Positions 16,393 to 25,642 are shown, counted from the stretch's first letter. The stretch is DNA of 45,392 nucleotides from Ignavibacteriales bacterium (GCA_021740915.1 JAIOYW010000025.1:1-45392), one strand, 5' to 3'. Notes: a model not told the origin generated them from the sequence alone. Numbers and translations are program-made.

Positions 16393-17514
16393 ATGTCTGC
16401 TAAAGAAAACTTTTATAAACCGGACTGGACGCCGAAAGATGCCGGCAAAGAATTCGCAGTGCGCATTGTGAAGGCAAAGGAGTCTGGTGAAAACCCGGTA
16501 AAAAATGAAGTGGAATTTAAGTCCGGAAAGCCTGAGACCAGCGATATCATCAGTGGAATTCTGCAAGGTAACAGAAATTACCTTGCCCGCGCCATAACTC
16601 TGATCGAGAGTAATTCGCAAAAACACCGGCCGGTTGCAAATGCCATAATCCGTGGTTTGCTCCCAAATGGCGGGAAATCATTGCGTATTGGCATCACGGG
16701 AATTCCGGGCGCAGGTAAAAGCACACTGATTGAAACGCTTGGGCTTTATCTTATTTCACTTGGACACAAAGTGGCTGTTCTGGCAATCGATCCCAGCTCA
16801 AGTATTTCACGGGGCAGTATTCTCGGCGACAAGACCCGAATGGAGAAACTGTCAAGGGAACCGAACTGTTTTATCCGGCCTTCACCTTCAAGCGGGACTC
16901 TGGGCGGAGTAACACGAAAAAGCCGGGAAACAATTCTCGCCTGTGAATCAGCAGGATATGATGTTATAATAATTGAAACTGTGGGCGTCGGGCAAAGTGA
17001 AATAACAGTCCGATCCATGGTTGACTTTTTTCTTCTTGTGCTTATTGCCGGCGGCGGTGACGAATTACAGGGAATCAAGAAAGGGATTATTGAGATCGCA
17101 GATGCAATTGTTATTAACAAAGCGGATGGCGACAATATTCAAAGATCAAATATGGCTAAAGCTGAATACACAAACGCGGTACATTATATTGCCCCGGCAA
17201 CTCAGGGATGGCAGACTTCGGTGATGACATGTTCGGCTTTAGTTGGTTCCGGGGTTACGGAATTATGGCAAAATGTTCTTGATTTTGAAAAAAGCACAAA
17301 AAGCAGCGGGTTCTTTCAAAAGCGCCGGAAAAATCAGGCGCTTGACTGGATGCTTACCCTTGTTGAAGAAGAAATAAAAAATCATTTTTATAATTCAGCA
17401 GATATTAAAGAAATTTTGCCGCATGTAAAAAAAGAAGTAATAGAGGGTAAAAAACTTCCTACTGAAGCCGCTGAAGAATTATTAAAACGATTCTATTCGG
17501 GTAATCAGGCTTAA
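16393..17514 (+). CDS. meaB: Methylmalonyl-CoA mutase-associated GTPase MeaB
   Basis: A 373-residue G3E-family GTPase that loads and protects the adenosylcobalamin cofactor of methylmalonyl-CoA mutase. Motifs: P-loop 'GIPGAGKST' (near 103-111), 'AIDPSSSISRGSILGDKTRM' switch region (near 132-151), 'IETVGVGQSE' (near 194-203) and the base-recognition 'VINKADGDN' (near 238-246). The C-terminal dimerisation arm is present. About 60 extra N-terminal residues precede the core. No mutase gene is in the window, but the methylmalonyl-CoA epimerase/decarboxylase operon at 31.6-35.7 kb uses the same metabolite. The exonuclease fusion gene starts 5 bp after its stop. Confidence 0.9.
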   Translation: MSAKENFYKPDWTPKDAGKEFAVRIVKAKESGENPVKNEVEFKSGKPETSDIISGILQGNRNYLARAITLIESNSQKHRPVANAIIRGLLPNGGKSLRIGITGIPGAGKSTLIETLGLYLISLGHKVAVLAIDPSSSISRGSILGDKTRMEKLSREPNCFIRPSPSSGTLGGVTRKSRETILACESAGYDVIIIETVGVGQSEITVRSMVDFFLLVLIAGGGDELQGIKKGIIEIADAIVINKADGDNIQRSNMAKAEYTNAVHYIAPATQGWQTSVMTCSALVGSGVTELWQNVLDFEKSTKSSGFFQKRRKNQALDWMLTLVEEEIKNHFYNSADIKEILPHVKKEVIEGKKLPTEAAEELLKRFYSGNQA

Positions 17515-17519
17515 ATTCA

Positions 17520-19163
17520 GTGATAAATATTCAGGATATTCCGATAGACCGCGCAGAGTTCGCAGTCCTTGACTTTGAGACAACTGGTAATTCCGCAAAA
17601 AATTCACGTGTCATTGAAGTCGGAATTGTAAAGATACGTGAACTTGAGATTTACGATACATTTCAAACTTTTATCAATCCGCAGGAGCCTATCCCGTATT
17701 TTATAACAGAGCTCACCGGGATAACGGAAAATGATGTCAGGGATGCTCCTTCTTTTGAAGATATTACAGAACCACTGATTAATTTTATCGGGGATGGCGT
17801 ATTAGCGGCTCATAACCTGGCCTTCGATAATTCATTTCTTCAGCAGGAATTGCTGCGTGCAGGATATGAGATTCCTGAAGTGCCAAAACTCTGCACGCTT
17901 AAACTTGCGCGTAGATTATATCCATCCCTGCCGAGTAAATCCCTTTCTGCATTAGTCGAAAATTTTAAGATAAAACATATTAATGTCCACCGGGCTTTGG
18001 GTGATGCGGCCGTAACAGCAAAATTACTGCTGCGGATGATCGAAGATATGAAGCAAAATTTTGACGTAAAAAATCTTGCCGACATGCTGAAATTTCAGGG
18101 AGTACCGGTAAAAACTGCAAACTCTGGCTTACTTAAGAAATCGGTTGAGGGCAAATATTCTCAGATTCCCAAGTCCCCAGGTATATATATGTTTAAAGAT
18201 AAAGCAGAAAATTATCTTTATATCGGGAAATCGAAATCCTTGCGTGATAGAATCACCGGACATTTCCAGGAAACCTCTTCGCGTAAATCCAAAAAGATAA
18301 TTAAAAATTCTTCCGAAATAGATTTTCGGGAAACGAACACTGAACTAACAGCCCTGATTGCTGAAGCTGAAACAATAAAATCTGAAAAGCCGGAATACAA
18401 TTCGTTCCTTAAGAAATATTCTCAGACCTATTTTATTAAAGTTAATCTCAATCATAAATTCCCTCACCTAACCACTGTTTCTAAAATAAATTATGATGGC
18501 AACGATTATTTCGGACCTTACCCCAAAAGGGATATCTCCGGCAGATTGCTTGAAATTATTGACAGGTCCTTTCAGCTCCGGGAGTGCAACGAAAAAACTT
18601 TCAGAAAAGGTAATGGGTGTTATCTTTCTGAGATAGGCAGATGTACTGCGCCTTGTCTGAATTATGATGTCGATAATTACTCAAGGGAACTCCGTCTGGT
18701 GTATGAATTCCTTGAAGGACAGAATAATCTGGCTCTTGAAAGAATGATTGGAAATATGAAAAAACTCTCTGAGGAATTAAAATTTGAAGAAGCTGCTCAA
18801 TACCGGGATACAGTTAACCTGCTTTTAAAACAGTTGAATAAATCTGCGCTTCTTGCTGAACCAGTTAATCTTGCAAATGTTCTTCTAAAAGCAGGAAAGG
18901 GGGAAAAGTCTGATTATCTTTTATTGACGAAGGGAAGAGTTGTTATTAAAGACTTTTTACTTAATAAAACCGAGGATTTCGAACAAACAGCGGAAGACTT
19001 CTACTCAGGAGCTATAAATCTCTTTCATGAATATACACCGCAGGATCTCGAAAGACTTCACATAACAATGACCTGGTTCACAAGAAATAAGGAACAGGTG
19101 AAAGTTTTCTATCTTAAGGATTATAAAAATTCTTCCGAACTCTTCAGAAAAGTTTTCACCTGA
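17520..19163 (+). CDS. DEDDh exonuclease fused to GIY-YIG/UvrC-like nuclease
   Basis: A 547-residue two-nuclease fusion. Residues ~13-175 form a DnaQ-type 3'-5' exonuclease: 'VLDFETTG' (acidic pair near D18/E20), 'AAHNLAFD' and 'HRALGDA'. Residues ~215-300 form a GIY-YIG domain ('PGIYMFKDKAENYLYIGKSKSLRDRI'). Then comes a UvrC/Cho-like four-cysteine cluster (C356, C367, C375, C379) with nearly the spacing of UvrC's Fe-S site, and a UvrB-binding-like UVR helix ('NMKKLSEELKFEEAAQYRD', near 415-433). It lacks UvrC's C-terminal RNase-H-like nuclease. This resembles known DnaQ-Cho fusions, implying an accessory repair nuclease. It starts with GTG 5 nt after meaB. The stop overlaps the convergent mgtC-like gene by 8 bp. 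Confidence 0.85.
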   Translation: MINIQDIPIDRAEFAVLDFETTGNSAKNSRVIEVGIVKIRELEIYDTFQTFINPQEPIPYFITELTGITENDVRDAPSFEDITEPLINFIGDGVLAAHNLAFDNSFLQQELLRAGYEIPEVPKLCTLKLARRLYPSLPSKSLSALVENFKIKHINVHRALGDAAVTAKLLLRMIEDMKQNFDVKNLADMLKFQGVPVKTANSGLLKKSVEGKYSQIPKSPGIYMFKDKAENYLYIGKSKSLRDRITGHFQETSSRKSKKIIKNSSEIDFRETNTELTALIAEAETIKSEKPEYNSFLKKYSQTYFIKVNLNHKFPHLTTVSKINYDGNDYFGPYPKRDISGRLLEIIDRSFQLRECNEKTFRKGNGCYLSEIGRCTAPCLNYDVDNYSRELRLVYEFLEGQNNLALERMIGNMKKLSEELKFEEAAQYRDTVNLLLKQLNKSALLAEPVNLANVLLKAGKGEKSDYLLLTKGRVVIKDFLLNKTEDFEQTAEDFYSGAINLFHEYTPQDLERLHITMTWFTRNKEQVKVFYLKDYKNSSELFRKVFT

Positions 19164-20415
19164 AAATTATAAAAATCAGCATATAAAGAAGATTTGCCAG
19201 AATTAAAAATGAAAATCCCTTCAAAGTACTTTTTTTCAATTCAGGAGCCCCGATAAAATATGCAATGGAAGCCTTTACAATTGTATTGGCTGTGAAAGCA
19301 ATAATCATTGAAACAGCCGCCGTATTCACAAGCAAAGATCCTTTCCGCAGATCAATAAGCGAGAGGGCTATCGCATCCAGATCGGCAAAACCGGAGACAA
19401 GACTGGAAAGATAAATTCCCTGATCGCCCATATAATTTTGCGCTACTTTCGAGACGAAAAGTATTATTGCAAATAGCACACCGAATTTTAATGCGACTTT
19501 AAGTTGAAAGGGATTAGATAATTTAAGTTCTGAAACACCTTCATCGGTTTTTGTCCGCCAAAGAAAAAAACTAACCAGAAGACCGACGGCAGTAAAAATA
19601 ATAACAGGTAAAAATATAGCTGTAGCGAACTCGGAATCCAGCATCAGGATTATCAGATAAATCCTTGGGAACATTATTGTACTTGCAAGAACTATCCCTG
19701 CCGCAAGATTTCCCGATAGGGCAGGCGCTTCTTTGCTTCTCTGCGAAAATGACAGAGTAACCGCCGTGCTTGATGCAACCCCGCCAAGAATAGATAATAG
19801 CTGTATGCCTCTTTTTGTCCCGATCAGCTTGAAAAGAACGTACCCGATAAAACTGATTCCGGCAATAAGTACAACCATATACCATATTTTCCGGGGATTG
19901 AGAACATCAAAAGGATCGAGAGTCTGGTCAGGAAGGAGGGGCAGGATTATGATCGTAATTATGGCAAATTTAATTGTTGCATAGATATCTTCATCTTCAA
20001 CTTTTCCGACCATTCCACGAAGTTTTGTCTTAAAAGAAAGAAAAATCATGAGCATAACGGCGGATACGGCTGAAATCATAAGGTGATCCCAATAAATAAG
20101 AGCGCCAAACACATAGATCAGGAGAAATGATACTTCTGTTGTTCCGCCAATCTCTCCCCGTGAGGCTGTAACATAGTAAGAAATTGCAACAAGAAGACCA
20201 AAGAGAAAATATGAAACAACAAAAATAACGGGTGAAGTGAAAGACGCAAGAAATGCGGAAAGATATCCAAGAAGGGCAACAATTGGGAACGTTCTGATAC
20301 CGCCAAAATCGCGGTCTCCGGGTTTTTTTCTCTTTTCCCGTTCGGCTCCTATAAGAACTCCTATAAGGAGGGTAATAAACAGATTTGGCCAAACGATGTG
20401 TGAAGATACTTCCAT
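19156..20415 (-). CDS. MgtC/SapB-family membrane protein with DUF4010 C-terminal domain
   Basis: A 419-residue polytopic protein with about 12 predicted helices. The N-terminal third is MgtC/SapB-like: 'LLIGVLIGAEREKR', then 'GIRTFPIVALLGYLSA', then 'ASRGEIGGTTEVSFLLIY'. The remainder matches the DUF4010 layout, including 'GGVASSTAVTLSFSQRSKE' and 'SGFADLDAIALSL'. The family is often linked to magnesium or metal homeostasis, but transport activity is not established. GGAG lies 7 nt before the ATG. It overlaps the convergent exonuclease-fusion gene by 8 bp, and is separated from the zinc-ribbon gene by 69 bp. Confidence 0.85.
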   Translation of the reverse strand: MEVSSHIVWPNLFITLLIGVLIGAEREKRKKPGDRDFGGIRTFPIVALLGYLSAFLASFTSPVIFVVSYFLFGLLVAISYYVTASRGEIGGTTEVSFLLIYVFGALIYWDHLMISAVSAVMLMIFLSFKTKLRGMVGKVEDEDIYATIKFAIITIIILPLLPDQTLDPFDVLNPRKIWYMVVLIAGISFIGYVLFKLIGTKRGIQLLSILGGVASSTAVTLSFSQRSKEAPALSGNLAAGIVLASTIMFPRIYLIILMLDSEFATAIFLPVIIFTAVGLLVSFFLWRTKTDEGVSELKLSNPFQLKVALKFGVLFAIILFVSKVAQNYMGDQGIYLSSLVSGFADLDAIALSLIDLRKGSLLVNTAAVSMIIAFTANTIVKASIAYFIGAPELKKSTLKGFSFLILANLLYMLIFIIFR

Positions 20416-20484
20416 AATTATTCTCCTTATAAAAATATTGCAATAATTGGAAGAGAAATAATCCCGTGTTAAATATGTTTTACG

Positions 20485-20772
20485 CTATAAAAACCTGCTT
20501 AGGAGAACTCGAATTATCAATCCGGCAATTACGGCTAATAATAGATAGAAAAAGAATTGGCCAAAGGAGGAGCGGCTGATAATAATTGTTGACTTAAATC
20601 CTCTCCAGCCACAATTTTTGCACCTGTAGATTTTCCAGATCGTAAATTTCTTAATCAAGGATTCCAGGGCTGTTCTGGAGCGGGACCTGTGCAGGGTTGA
20701 GAATGATCCGCATTCCGGGCAATTACTGTAAATAGGATTTCTGGTTAAAATAAGTCTTAATGGTTTCATCAA
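20485..20772 (-). CDS. Small zinc-ribbon protein with C-terminal TM helix
   Basis: A 95-residue protein with two CxxC knuckles ('NCPECGS' near residues 17-23 and 'RCKNCGWRG' near 51-59) spaced as in a zinc ribbon. Between them is a basic stretch rich in Arg and Ser. The C-terminal hydrophobic helix ('FFFYLLLAVIAGLIIRVLL') should anchor it in the membrane with the ribbon in the cytoplasm. I do not recognise a named family. Its start overlaps the stop of the TSUP gene by 4 bp, so it is translationally coupled to it. Confidence 0.7.
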   Translation of the reverse strand: MMKPLRLILTRNPIYSNCPECGSFSTLHRSRSRTALESLIKKFTIWKIYRCKNCGWRGFKSTIIISRSSFGQFFFYLLLAVIAGLIIRVLLSRFL

Positions 20773-21557
20773 AAGAAAATTTTTAGAATAACAAAAATCA
20801 ATAATAGTGAAAAAATTCTTTTTATAACAGGGATATTATATTTTAGAAGAAGTATTACCCCAATCTTACTCCCGATTAAACCTCCGGCTCCTAATATTAT
20901 TCCGGTTTGAACAACAAGAGGGACCGAAATTCCCGGATTGTAATATGTACCGAGTGCATATGATATCCAGGAAAATGTCATAGTAAGGAAAACCGGAATG
21001 GACGATGTTCCGGCTGCCACTCTAAAATTAAAGTGATAGAGATATATTAGCACCGGGACAAAAATAATTCCACCGCCTATCCCGGCTGCTGCGGCAATTG
21101 CGCCTGTTACCAGCCCGGTTAATAAAAGAAATGCGGGTTTACCCCGAAGATCATATTTCAAATTTGGAGTTTTGTTTAAAAACATGTTTAATGCAACGAG
21201 AGACAATAGAATTCCCAGGAAATATTTTAGAGGAGTTGTATCGATTCTGACAATAACCTGAGGGATAATAAATGCAGATATCAGGCTGCCTGCACCTAAA
21301 AGAAGTCCTTCTTTTATTGCGAGATTTTTACGTCTGATATGCTGAAAAACAGCCCCGGAGGAAGAAAAAATTCCGGCAAACAGGGAAGTTGAGATAACTG
21401 TAATGTATAATTCGGAAATCCCGGGATTTATCAGAGGTAATAACAGGAACAAAAAGGGGACATAAACCACTCCGCCGCCAAGTCCAAACATTCCCGAGAC
21501 TATTCCGGCAATTATTCCGAGCGACAGCAGAATTATTAATTCTGCAAAAAAATTCAA
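20769..21557 (-). CDS. TSUP (TauE/SafE) family anion permease
   Basis: A 262-residue membrane protein with about eight helices and the internal two-fold repeat of TSUP transporters: 'GIVSGMFGLGGGVVYVPFLFLLL' near residues 17-40 and 'GAIAAAAGIGGGIIFVPVLIYLY' near 150-175. These G-rich repeat motifs define the family. It exports or imports sulfite, sulfoacetate or other organosulfur anions in studied cases; substrate here is unknown. It overlaps the S41 protease gene upstream by 4 bp and the zinc-ribbon gene downstream by 4 bp, forming a coupled chain. Confidence 0.85.
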   Translation of the reverse strand: MNFFAELIILLSLGIIAGIVSGMFGLGGGVVYVPFLFLLLPLINPGISELYITVISTSLFAGIFSSSGAVFQHIRRKNLAIKEGLLLGAGSLISAFIIPQVIVRIDTTPLKYFLGILLSLVALNMFLNKTPNLKYDLRGKPAFLLLTGLVTGAIAAAAGIGGGIIFVPVLIYLYHFNFRVAAGTSSIPVFLTMTFSWISYALGTYYNPGISVPLVVQTGIILGAGGLIGSKIGVILLLKYNIPVIKRIFSLLLIFVILKIFF

Positions 21558-23200
21558 TTTACTTTTAGCATATTATTATAAAGTGATTGATTCTGCAGTA
21601 AATTATAGGCTGTTTCAAACTGATCATCCAGTTTGAGCGATTGAATTATTCTGCCTTCCCTCCCTTTAAGCCGACCAGAGAGTTCTTTCATGATTTCGTT
21701 TATAATCTCTTCTTTGTTGCGGAGCAGTCTTTCTTTTTTGAATGTCCGGTAAGAATCGTAAAGTGCATCGAATTTGCGCCTGAATTCCTCGGGCAAACCG
21801 TCTTCAATATACAATTTTTTCATCTCGGCAAATAGTTTAACTTCCCTGCCTGTGTACTCATAATTTGAAGATTGAAGATACCCGGAGAAATCATCAATAA
21901 TTTTATCCTTGTGAATTTTTGAAATGTCTTCAATATTATTTGTATTAAAGTAAAATGATGAAAATTTGAAAAAATATCCTTTTGCAATAAGATCGGGAAT
22001 GATATCAGATTCTGATGAATTTTTTACTATTGAGTCAGGAACAATGCCTCCTGCAGACCAAACTGATCTTTTGTTATCGGTATAAAAACGACGCGTCTCA
22101 GGGACATTAACTCTGTCGAAAATTTTATTGTCTGTTGCATAATCTATCTTTTGAATACATCTGCCTGATGGAGTGAAGTATCTGGCGGTAGTCAGCTTCA
22201 GGGATGTTCTATTATTAAGATTAACAACAGTCTGAACAAGTCCTTTGCCAAATGAATTAGTCCCAATAACCAGACCGCGGTCATGATCCTGAATGGCTCC
22301 GGCAACAATTTCTGAGGCTGAAGCCGTGCCGCCGTCAATCAGAACTGCAAGTCTTGATTTGTCAGCAATCGGGGCTTCTTCTGCAAGATACCTTGTCACC
22401 TCTGTACTGTCCCGCGAAACCACACTGACAATCAGTTTATCCTTACCAATAAATTTCTCGGTTACATCAATAGCAGCACTTAACAAGCCACCGGGATTCC
22501 CCCTAAGGTCAAGAATTATGGTTCCGACTGGTTTTTGTGATTTCAGATCAAGCAGTGCTTTTTTCAGTTCTTCACCGGTGGCAAAAGAAAAACCGCTCAT
22601 TTTGATATAAGCGTTATCGCTTTCCTCTGGGACAAAACCATAATAGCTGATATTTTTTACTTCAATTTCCTCGCGGATAAGGCTGAAAAACATTTCACCA
22701 TCAAAGCCTTCCCTCAGAATAACTATATTGACCATCGTTCCGGGGACGCCTTTTATGAATGTGCTGAGGTCCTCATAATTTTCTTTTCCGACCGATACAG
22801 AATCTATTCTTATTATCACATCGCCAATCTGAATTCCCTGCCGCTGTGCGCTATGACCTTCAAGCAGATCCACGACAGTTATCATATCATTTCGAAGACC
22901 AATTGTGGCGCCAATACCGCCATACTTCCCTTTGGTAATCACCTCAATATCCTGCCTCATGTTCTCGTCAACATATACTGTATATGGGTCAAGGGAAGAG
23001 AGCATACCTCGTATGCCGGAGCGCATAAATTCTTCGGGATTTATTTCATCTACATAATTGAGGCTTATTTCTTTATATACTTTCCCGAATATATCTATAC
23101 TCTTTGCAATCCTGAAATAAATATCCTCATCACTTTTCAGGAAACCGAAAGAAAGCAGCGAAATGAATATGATAAGGAGCAGTGATAATCGTAATTTCAT
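21554..23200 (-). CDS. S41-family carboxyl-terminal processing protease (CtpA-like)
   Basis: A 548-residue exported protease with a signal sequence or anchor (residues 1-22). A PDZ domain is at about 90-170 ('GGIGATIGLRNDMITVVDLLEGHSAQ' continuing to 'GDVIIRIDSVSV'). The S41 core contains 'LDLRGNPGGLLSAAIDV' and the catalytic 'GGTASASEIVAGAIQDHDRG', with the general-base lysine in 'SFGKGLVQ'. These enzymes trim periplasmic or membrane proteins at their C-termini. The final ~170 residues are charged and helical. It follows tmk by 13 bp and its stop overlaps the TSUP start. Confidence 0.88.
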   Translation of the reverse strand: MKLRLSLLLIIFISLLSFGFLKSDEDIYFRIAKSIDIFGKVYKEISLNYVDEINPEEFMRSGIRGMLSSLDPYTVYVDENMRQDIEVITKGKYGGIGATIGLRNDMITVVDLLEGHSAQRQGIQIGDVIIRIDSVSVGKENYEDLSTFIKGVPGTMVNIVILREGFDGEMFFSLIREEIEVKNISYYGFVPEESDNAYIKMSGFSFATGEELKKALLDLKSQKPVGTIILDLRGNPGGLLSAAIDVTEKFIGKDKLIVSVVSRDSTEVTRYLAEEAPIADKSRLAVLIDGGTASASEIVAGAIQDHDRGLVIGTNSFGKGLVQTVVNLNNRTSLKLTTARYFTPSGRCIQKIDYATDNKIFDRVNVPETRRFYTDNKRSVWSAGGIVPDSIVKNSSESDIIPDLIAKGYFFKFSSFYFNTNNIEDISKIHKDKIIDDFSGYLQSSNYEYTGREVKLFAEMKKLYIEDGLPEEFRRKFDALYDSYRTFKKERLLRNKEEIINEIMKELSGRLKGREGRIIQSLKLDDQFETAYNLLQNQSLYNNMLKVN

Positions 23201-23213
23201 TAAAATACCCGCG

Positions 23214-23831
23214 TTAAAGACTTGATTTTGATTCTAATATCCGGCAAATTTCCTTATGAACAGTTTCAATAGGCTGTAATCCATCGATAACGTTAAACCG
23301 CTCTGCTGTTCCTGCTAATTCAAGATAACCATGCCTGACGGCATTGTAAAAATTTTCATCAGATGACTCAATCCTGTCAATTTTAGAAGCGCTGATAAGC
23401 CCCTTTCTCCGTTTTACTTCAGAAACAGGAATATCGATAAAAAAAGTTATTGCCGGAACGGCATCACGAATTACATAAGTCTGCAAAGCTTTTACAAATT
23501 CCAGCGAAATTCCCCTGCCATATCCCTGATATGCGATTGAAGAATCATGGAAACGATCTGAGATGACAACTGTGTTTTTCTGTAATTCTGGAATAATGAT
23601 CTCGTTTACGAGTTGCGCCCGGCTTGCAGCAAAAAGCAGCATCTCCGCATCACTAACCATAGCAAGATTTTTCTTATCCAGAAGAATATCTCTGATTTTT
23701 TCGGATATTAATGTGCCTCCAGGTTCCCGGATAACAATAACTTTGCGGTTTCGGGCATTATAATAATCCTGAAGGAGTTTTATCTGTGTGGATTTCCCGG
23801 AGAAATCCAAACCCTCAAAAGTAATAAACAT
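23214..23831 (-). CDS. tmk: Thymidylate kinase
   Basis: A 205-residue dTMP kinase that makes dTDP from dTMP and ATP. It has the P-loop 'EGLDFSGKSTQ' (near 5-15), the base/phosphate-binding 'REPGGT' (near 35-40), 'FAASRAQLV' (near 67-75), and the 'DRFHDSSIAYQGYGRG' signature (near 92-107), where DRF replaces the more common DRY. A short lid region follows ('VKRRKGL'). Length is typical. It starts 1 nt after the stop of the YbbR-like gene, implying translational coupling. Confidence 0.93.
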   Translation of the reverse strand: MFITFEGLDFSGKSTQIKLLQDYYNARNRKVIVIREPGGTLISEKIRDILLDKKNLAMVSDAEMLLFAASRAQLVNEIIIPELQKNTVVISDRFHDSSIAYQGYGRGISLEFVKALQTYVIRDAVPAITFFIDIPVSEVKRRKGLISASKIDRIESSDENFYNAVRHGYLELAGTAERFNVIDGLQPIETVHKEICRILESKSSL

Positions 23832-23832
23832 A

Positions 23833-24762
23833 TTAGTATTTCTTTATTATGTATTCAAGGCGCGATGGTTTAACATCAATTACTCTGACATATTTGGGCA
23901 CTTCGATCACAGGCTCAATAAAACCAAGGGTATCATTTAATGCCTGAGCAAAAGTGACATAAGAGACCACTTCCGAAGGATCAAGTTTCCCAAGAATATT
24001 AATCCCCCCTCTCAACACGATTTTAACCTTTGAAGGATATAGCTGCAATTCCCTCAGAGGGGGCACTTTTCTTGTTTCAACAGCTACATTGCTGAAATCT
24101 CTGTCCACAATTTTTTGAATATTGAGATTGAGCATTACTTTCTCAAGATACAATTTAATGTCCGAAGGAGGGATCAGCTCAAGTTCCAAAACTGTTGATT
24201 TGTTCAGCTCAGTTGTTTTAAAAAAGGAGGTTTTAATACTATCAGTGAGCCGAAGAGTTGACTGGGGTCCGAAAATATACACGGAATCGGGATCGGCTAA
24301 TAATTCGGATACTAAGCCAAAACCTTCCTTAAAATTCAGCTCAACATCAGGAATAACTTTAACTTTCTTTTTGGAGACTTTTTCAATATTGTAATTTATT
24401 ACAATTGGTGAAACATCAACTATCTGGGCACTGCCAAACAACCATGAATTTTCATCGATTAGTTTGCGGCTTTCAATCGATTGTTTTCCTTTCTTATTCT
24501 CAGCAGTAATTGACATAGTATATTCCCTGCCCATATTTAAGCCTGCAAGCTGCCAGCCAATGCCTTTGATACTTACATTTATAGTTTTGCTGGAAAGCTG
24601 GGCAAGTGAATATCCGTCATCAACATCGGTGATTGTAAGCGGAAATTCCATTGAGGTGAAATATTGCTCTGAGAGTGCAACAGATCCCCATAGAATCAGG
24701 CTGAAAGTTGTGATAAGTGATATGGGAATAAATTTCTTGAGAAAGTTTTCTGAACTAATCAT
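23833..24762 (-). CDS. YbbR/CdaR-like membrane-anchored protein
   Basis: A 309-residue protein with one N-terminal helix ('FIPISLITTFSLILWGSVAL', residues ~11-30) and an extracytoplasmic beta-rich body. The body contains YbbR-like repeats: 'FPLTITDVDDGYSLAQLSSKTINVSIKG' fits the first repeat, and 'VTPDSVYIFGPQSTL'-like patterns follow ('DPDSVYIFGPQSTLRLTD'). In Firmicutes CdaR regulates the c-di-AMP cyclase CdaA; in Bacteroidota YbbR-like proteins are often of unknown function. No cdaA is adjacent here. It sits directly upstream of tmk and 50 bp downstream of the shell-protein genes. Confidence 0.7.
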   Translation of the reverse strand: MISSENFLKKFIPISLITTFSLILWGSVALSEQYFTSMEFPLTITDVDDGYSLAQLSSKTINVSIKGIGWQLAGLNMGREYTMSITAENKKGKQSIESRKLIDENSWLFGSAQIVDVSPIVINYNIEKVSKKKVKVIPDVELNFKEGFGLVSELLADPDSVYIFGPQSTLRLTDSIKTSFFKTTELNKSTVLELELIPPSDIKLYLEKVMLNLNIQKIVDRDFSNVAVETRKVPPLRELQLYPSKVKIVLRGGINILGKLDPSEVVSYVTFAQALNDTLGFIEPVIEVPKYVRVIDVKPSRLEYIIKKY

Positions 24763-24812
24763 AATAACTAAATTAAGAAATTGTTGTAAAAAACAGAACC
24801 GGGGAAGTTAAC

Positions 24813-25307
24813 TCAGGATATTTTAGCGAAATATTCAAGAAGAACATCCTTATTTGCTCTGGATATCTCCCTTCCTTTGATGGGGAAATTATCTGCGGAT
24901 CGGGCAAGTTTTCTTAATTCGTGAACGTTAAGTGAACTGAGATCGACTGTTTCAGAAACATTCGATTCCTCACCCTTTTTCTCTGTTATCTGATCTGAAA
25001 CTTCCATCTGCCCGCTTACATCATTATCAGGCAATTCCATGTCGTAGATCAGTTTTTCTAGTTCATCATCGGGGCGGGGAATAACATGAGCGGCAACAAG
25101 CTGACCAACCCTTGATGCAGCAGCGCTTCCCGAATCAACTGCGGCCTGAACAGCCGCAACTTCTCCAACAACTTTTACAGTAACTAAAGCCGCAGTTATT
25201 TTTTCTTTACTGACGAGCTTAACATTGGCGGCTTTGACCATAGCGTCCGCCGCCTCAATAGCACCAATCAGACCCTGTGTTTCTATTAAACCGAGGGCAA
25301 GTAGCAT
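24813..25307 (-). CDS. BMC-H shell protein with Rho_N/SAP-like C-terminal extension
   Basis: A 164-residue shell protein. Residues 1-92 are a single BMC domain ('[26 protein letters not shown]', then '[18 protein letters not shown]'). The expected pore loop is 'KITAAL' (36-41), unlike the IGGG loop of its neighbour. Residues 93-122 are an acidic, Ser-rich linker. Residues 123-164 form a separate small domain ('[20 protein letters not shown]', then '[17 protein letters not shown]'), resembling the helical Rho N-terminal/SAP-like fold. Such a tail could bind cargo or partner shell proteins (inference). AAAGG lies about 8 nt before the ATG. It follows the canonical BMC-H gene by 15 bp. Confidence 0.9.
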   Translation of the reverse strand: MLLALGLIETQGLIGAIEAADAMVKAANVKLVSKEKITAALVTVKVVGEVAAVQAAVDSGSAAASRVGQLVAAHVIPRPDDELEKLIYDMELPDNDVSGQMEVSDQITEKKGEESNVSETVDLSSLNVHELRKLARSADNFPIKGREISRANKDVLLEYFAKIS

Positions 25308-25322
25308 AAATGACCTTTACGG

Positions 25323-25607
25323 TTAAAGTTTAGGTCTTTTAGGAAGAATTAATTCAACATCTGAATGTGGACGCGGAATTACATGGACTGAAACCAGTTC
25401 TCCGACGCGCTGAGCTGCCGCGGCTCCTGCATCTGTTGCGGCTTTAACTGCGCCTACATCACCTCTTACCATCACGGTAACATAACCACCGCCAATAGTC
25501 TCCTTTCCAAGAAGTTCGACTTTTGCCGCTTTTACCATTGCATCCGCTGCTTCAATGGCGCCAACTAATCCTTTAGTTTCTACCATTCCGAGTGCATCAA
25601 GTGTCAT
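25323..25607 (-). CDS. Canonical BMC-H microcompartment shell protein (PduA/EutM-like)
   Basis: A 94-residue hexamer-forming shell subunit. The sequence is very close to the PduA/EutM pattern: '[20 protein letters not shown]', pore loop '[10 protein letters not shown]' (36-45), '[23 protein letters not shown]' region and '[17 protein letters not shown]'. Six copies would tile a hexagon with the IGGG loop lining the central pore for metabolite passage. GGAG is 7 nt before the ATG. It is the first gene of a two-gene BMC unit with a strong promoter (25643-25671). No BMC-P or BMC-T gene is within the window, so the rest of the shell must be encoded elsewhere. Confidence 0.95.
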   Translation of the reverse strand: MTLDALGMVETKGLVGAIEAADAMVKAAKVELLGKETIGGGYVTVMVRGDVGAVKAATDAGAAAAQRVGELVSVHVIPRPHSDVELILPKRPKL

Positions 25608-25642
25608 ATAAAGACTCCAAAAAAAAGTTGAATACGTTGCAC

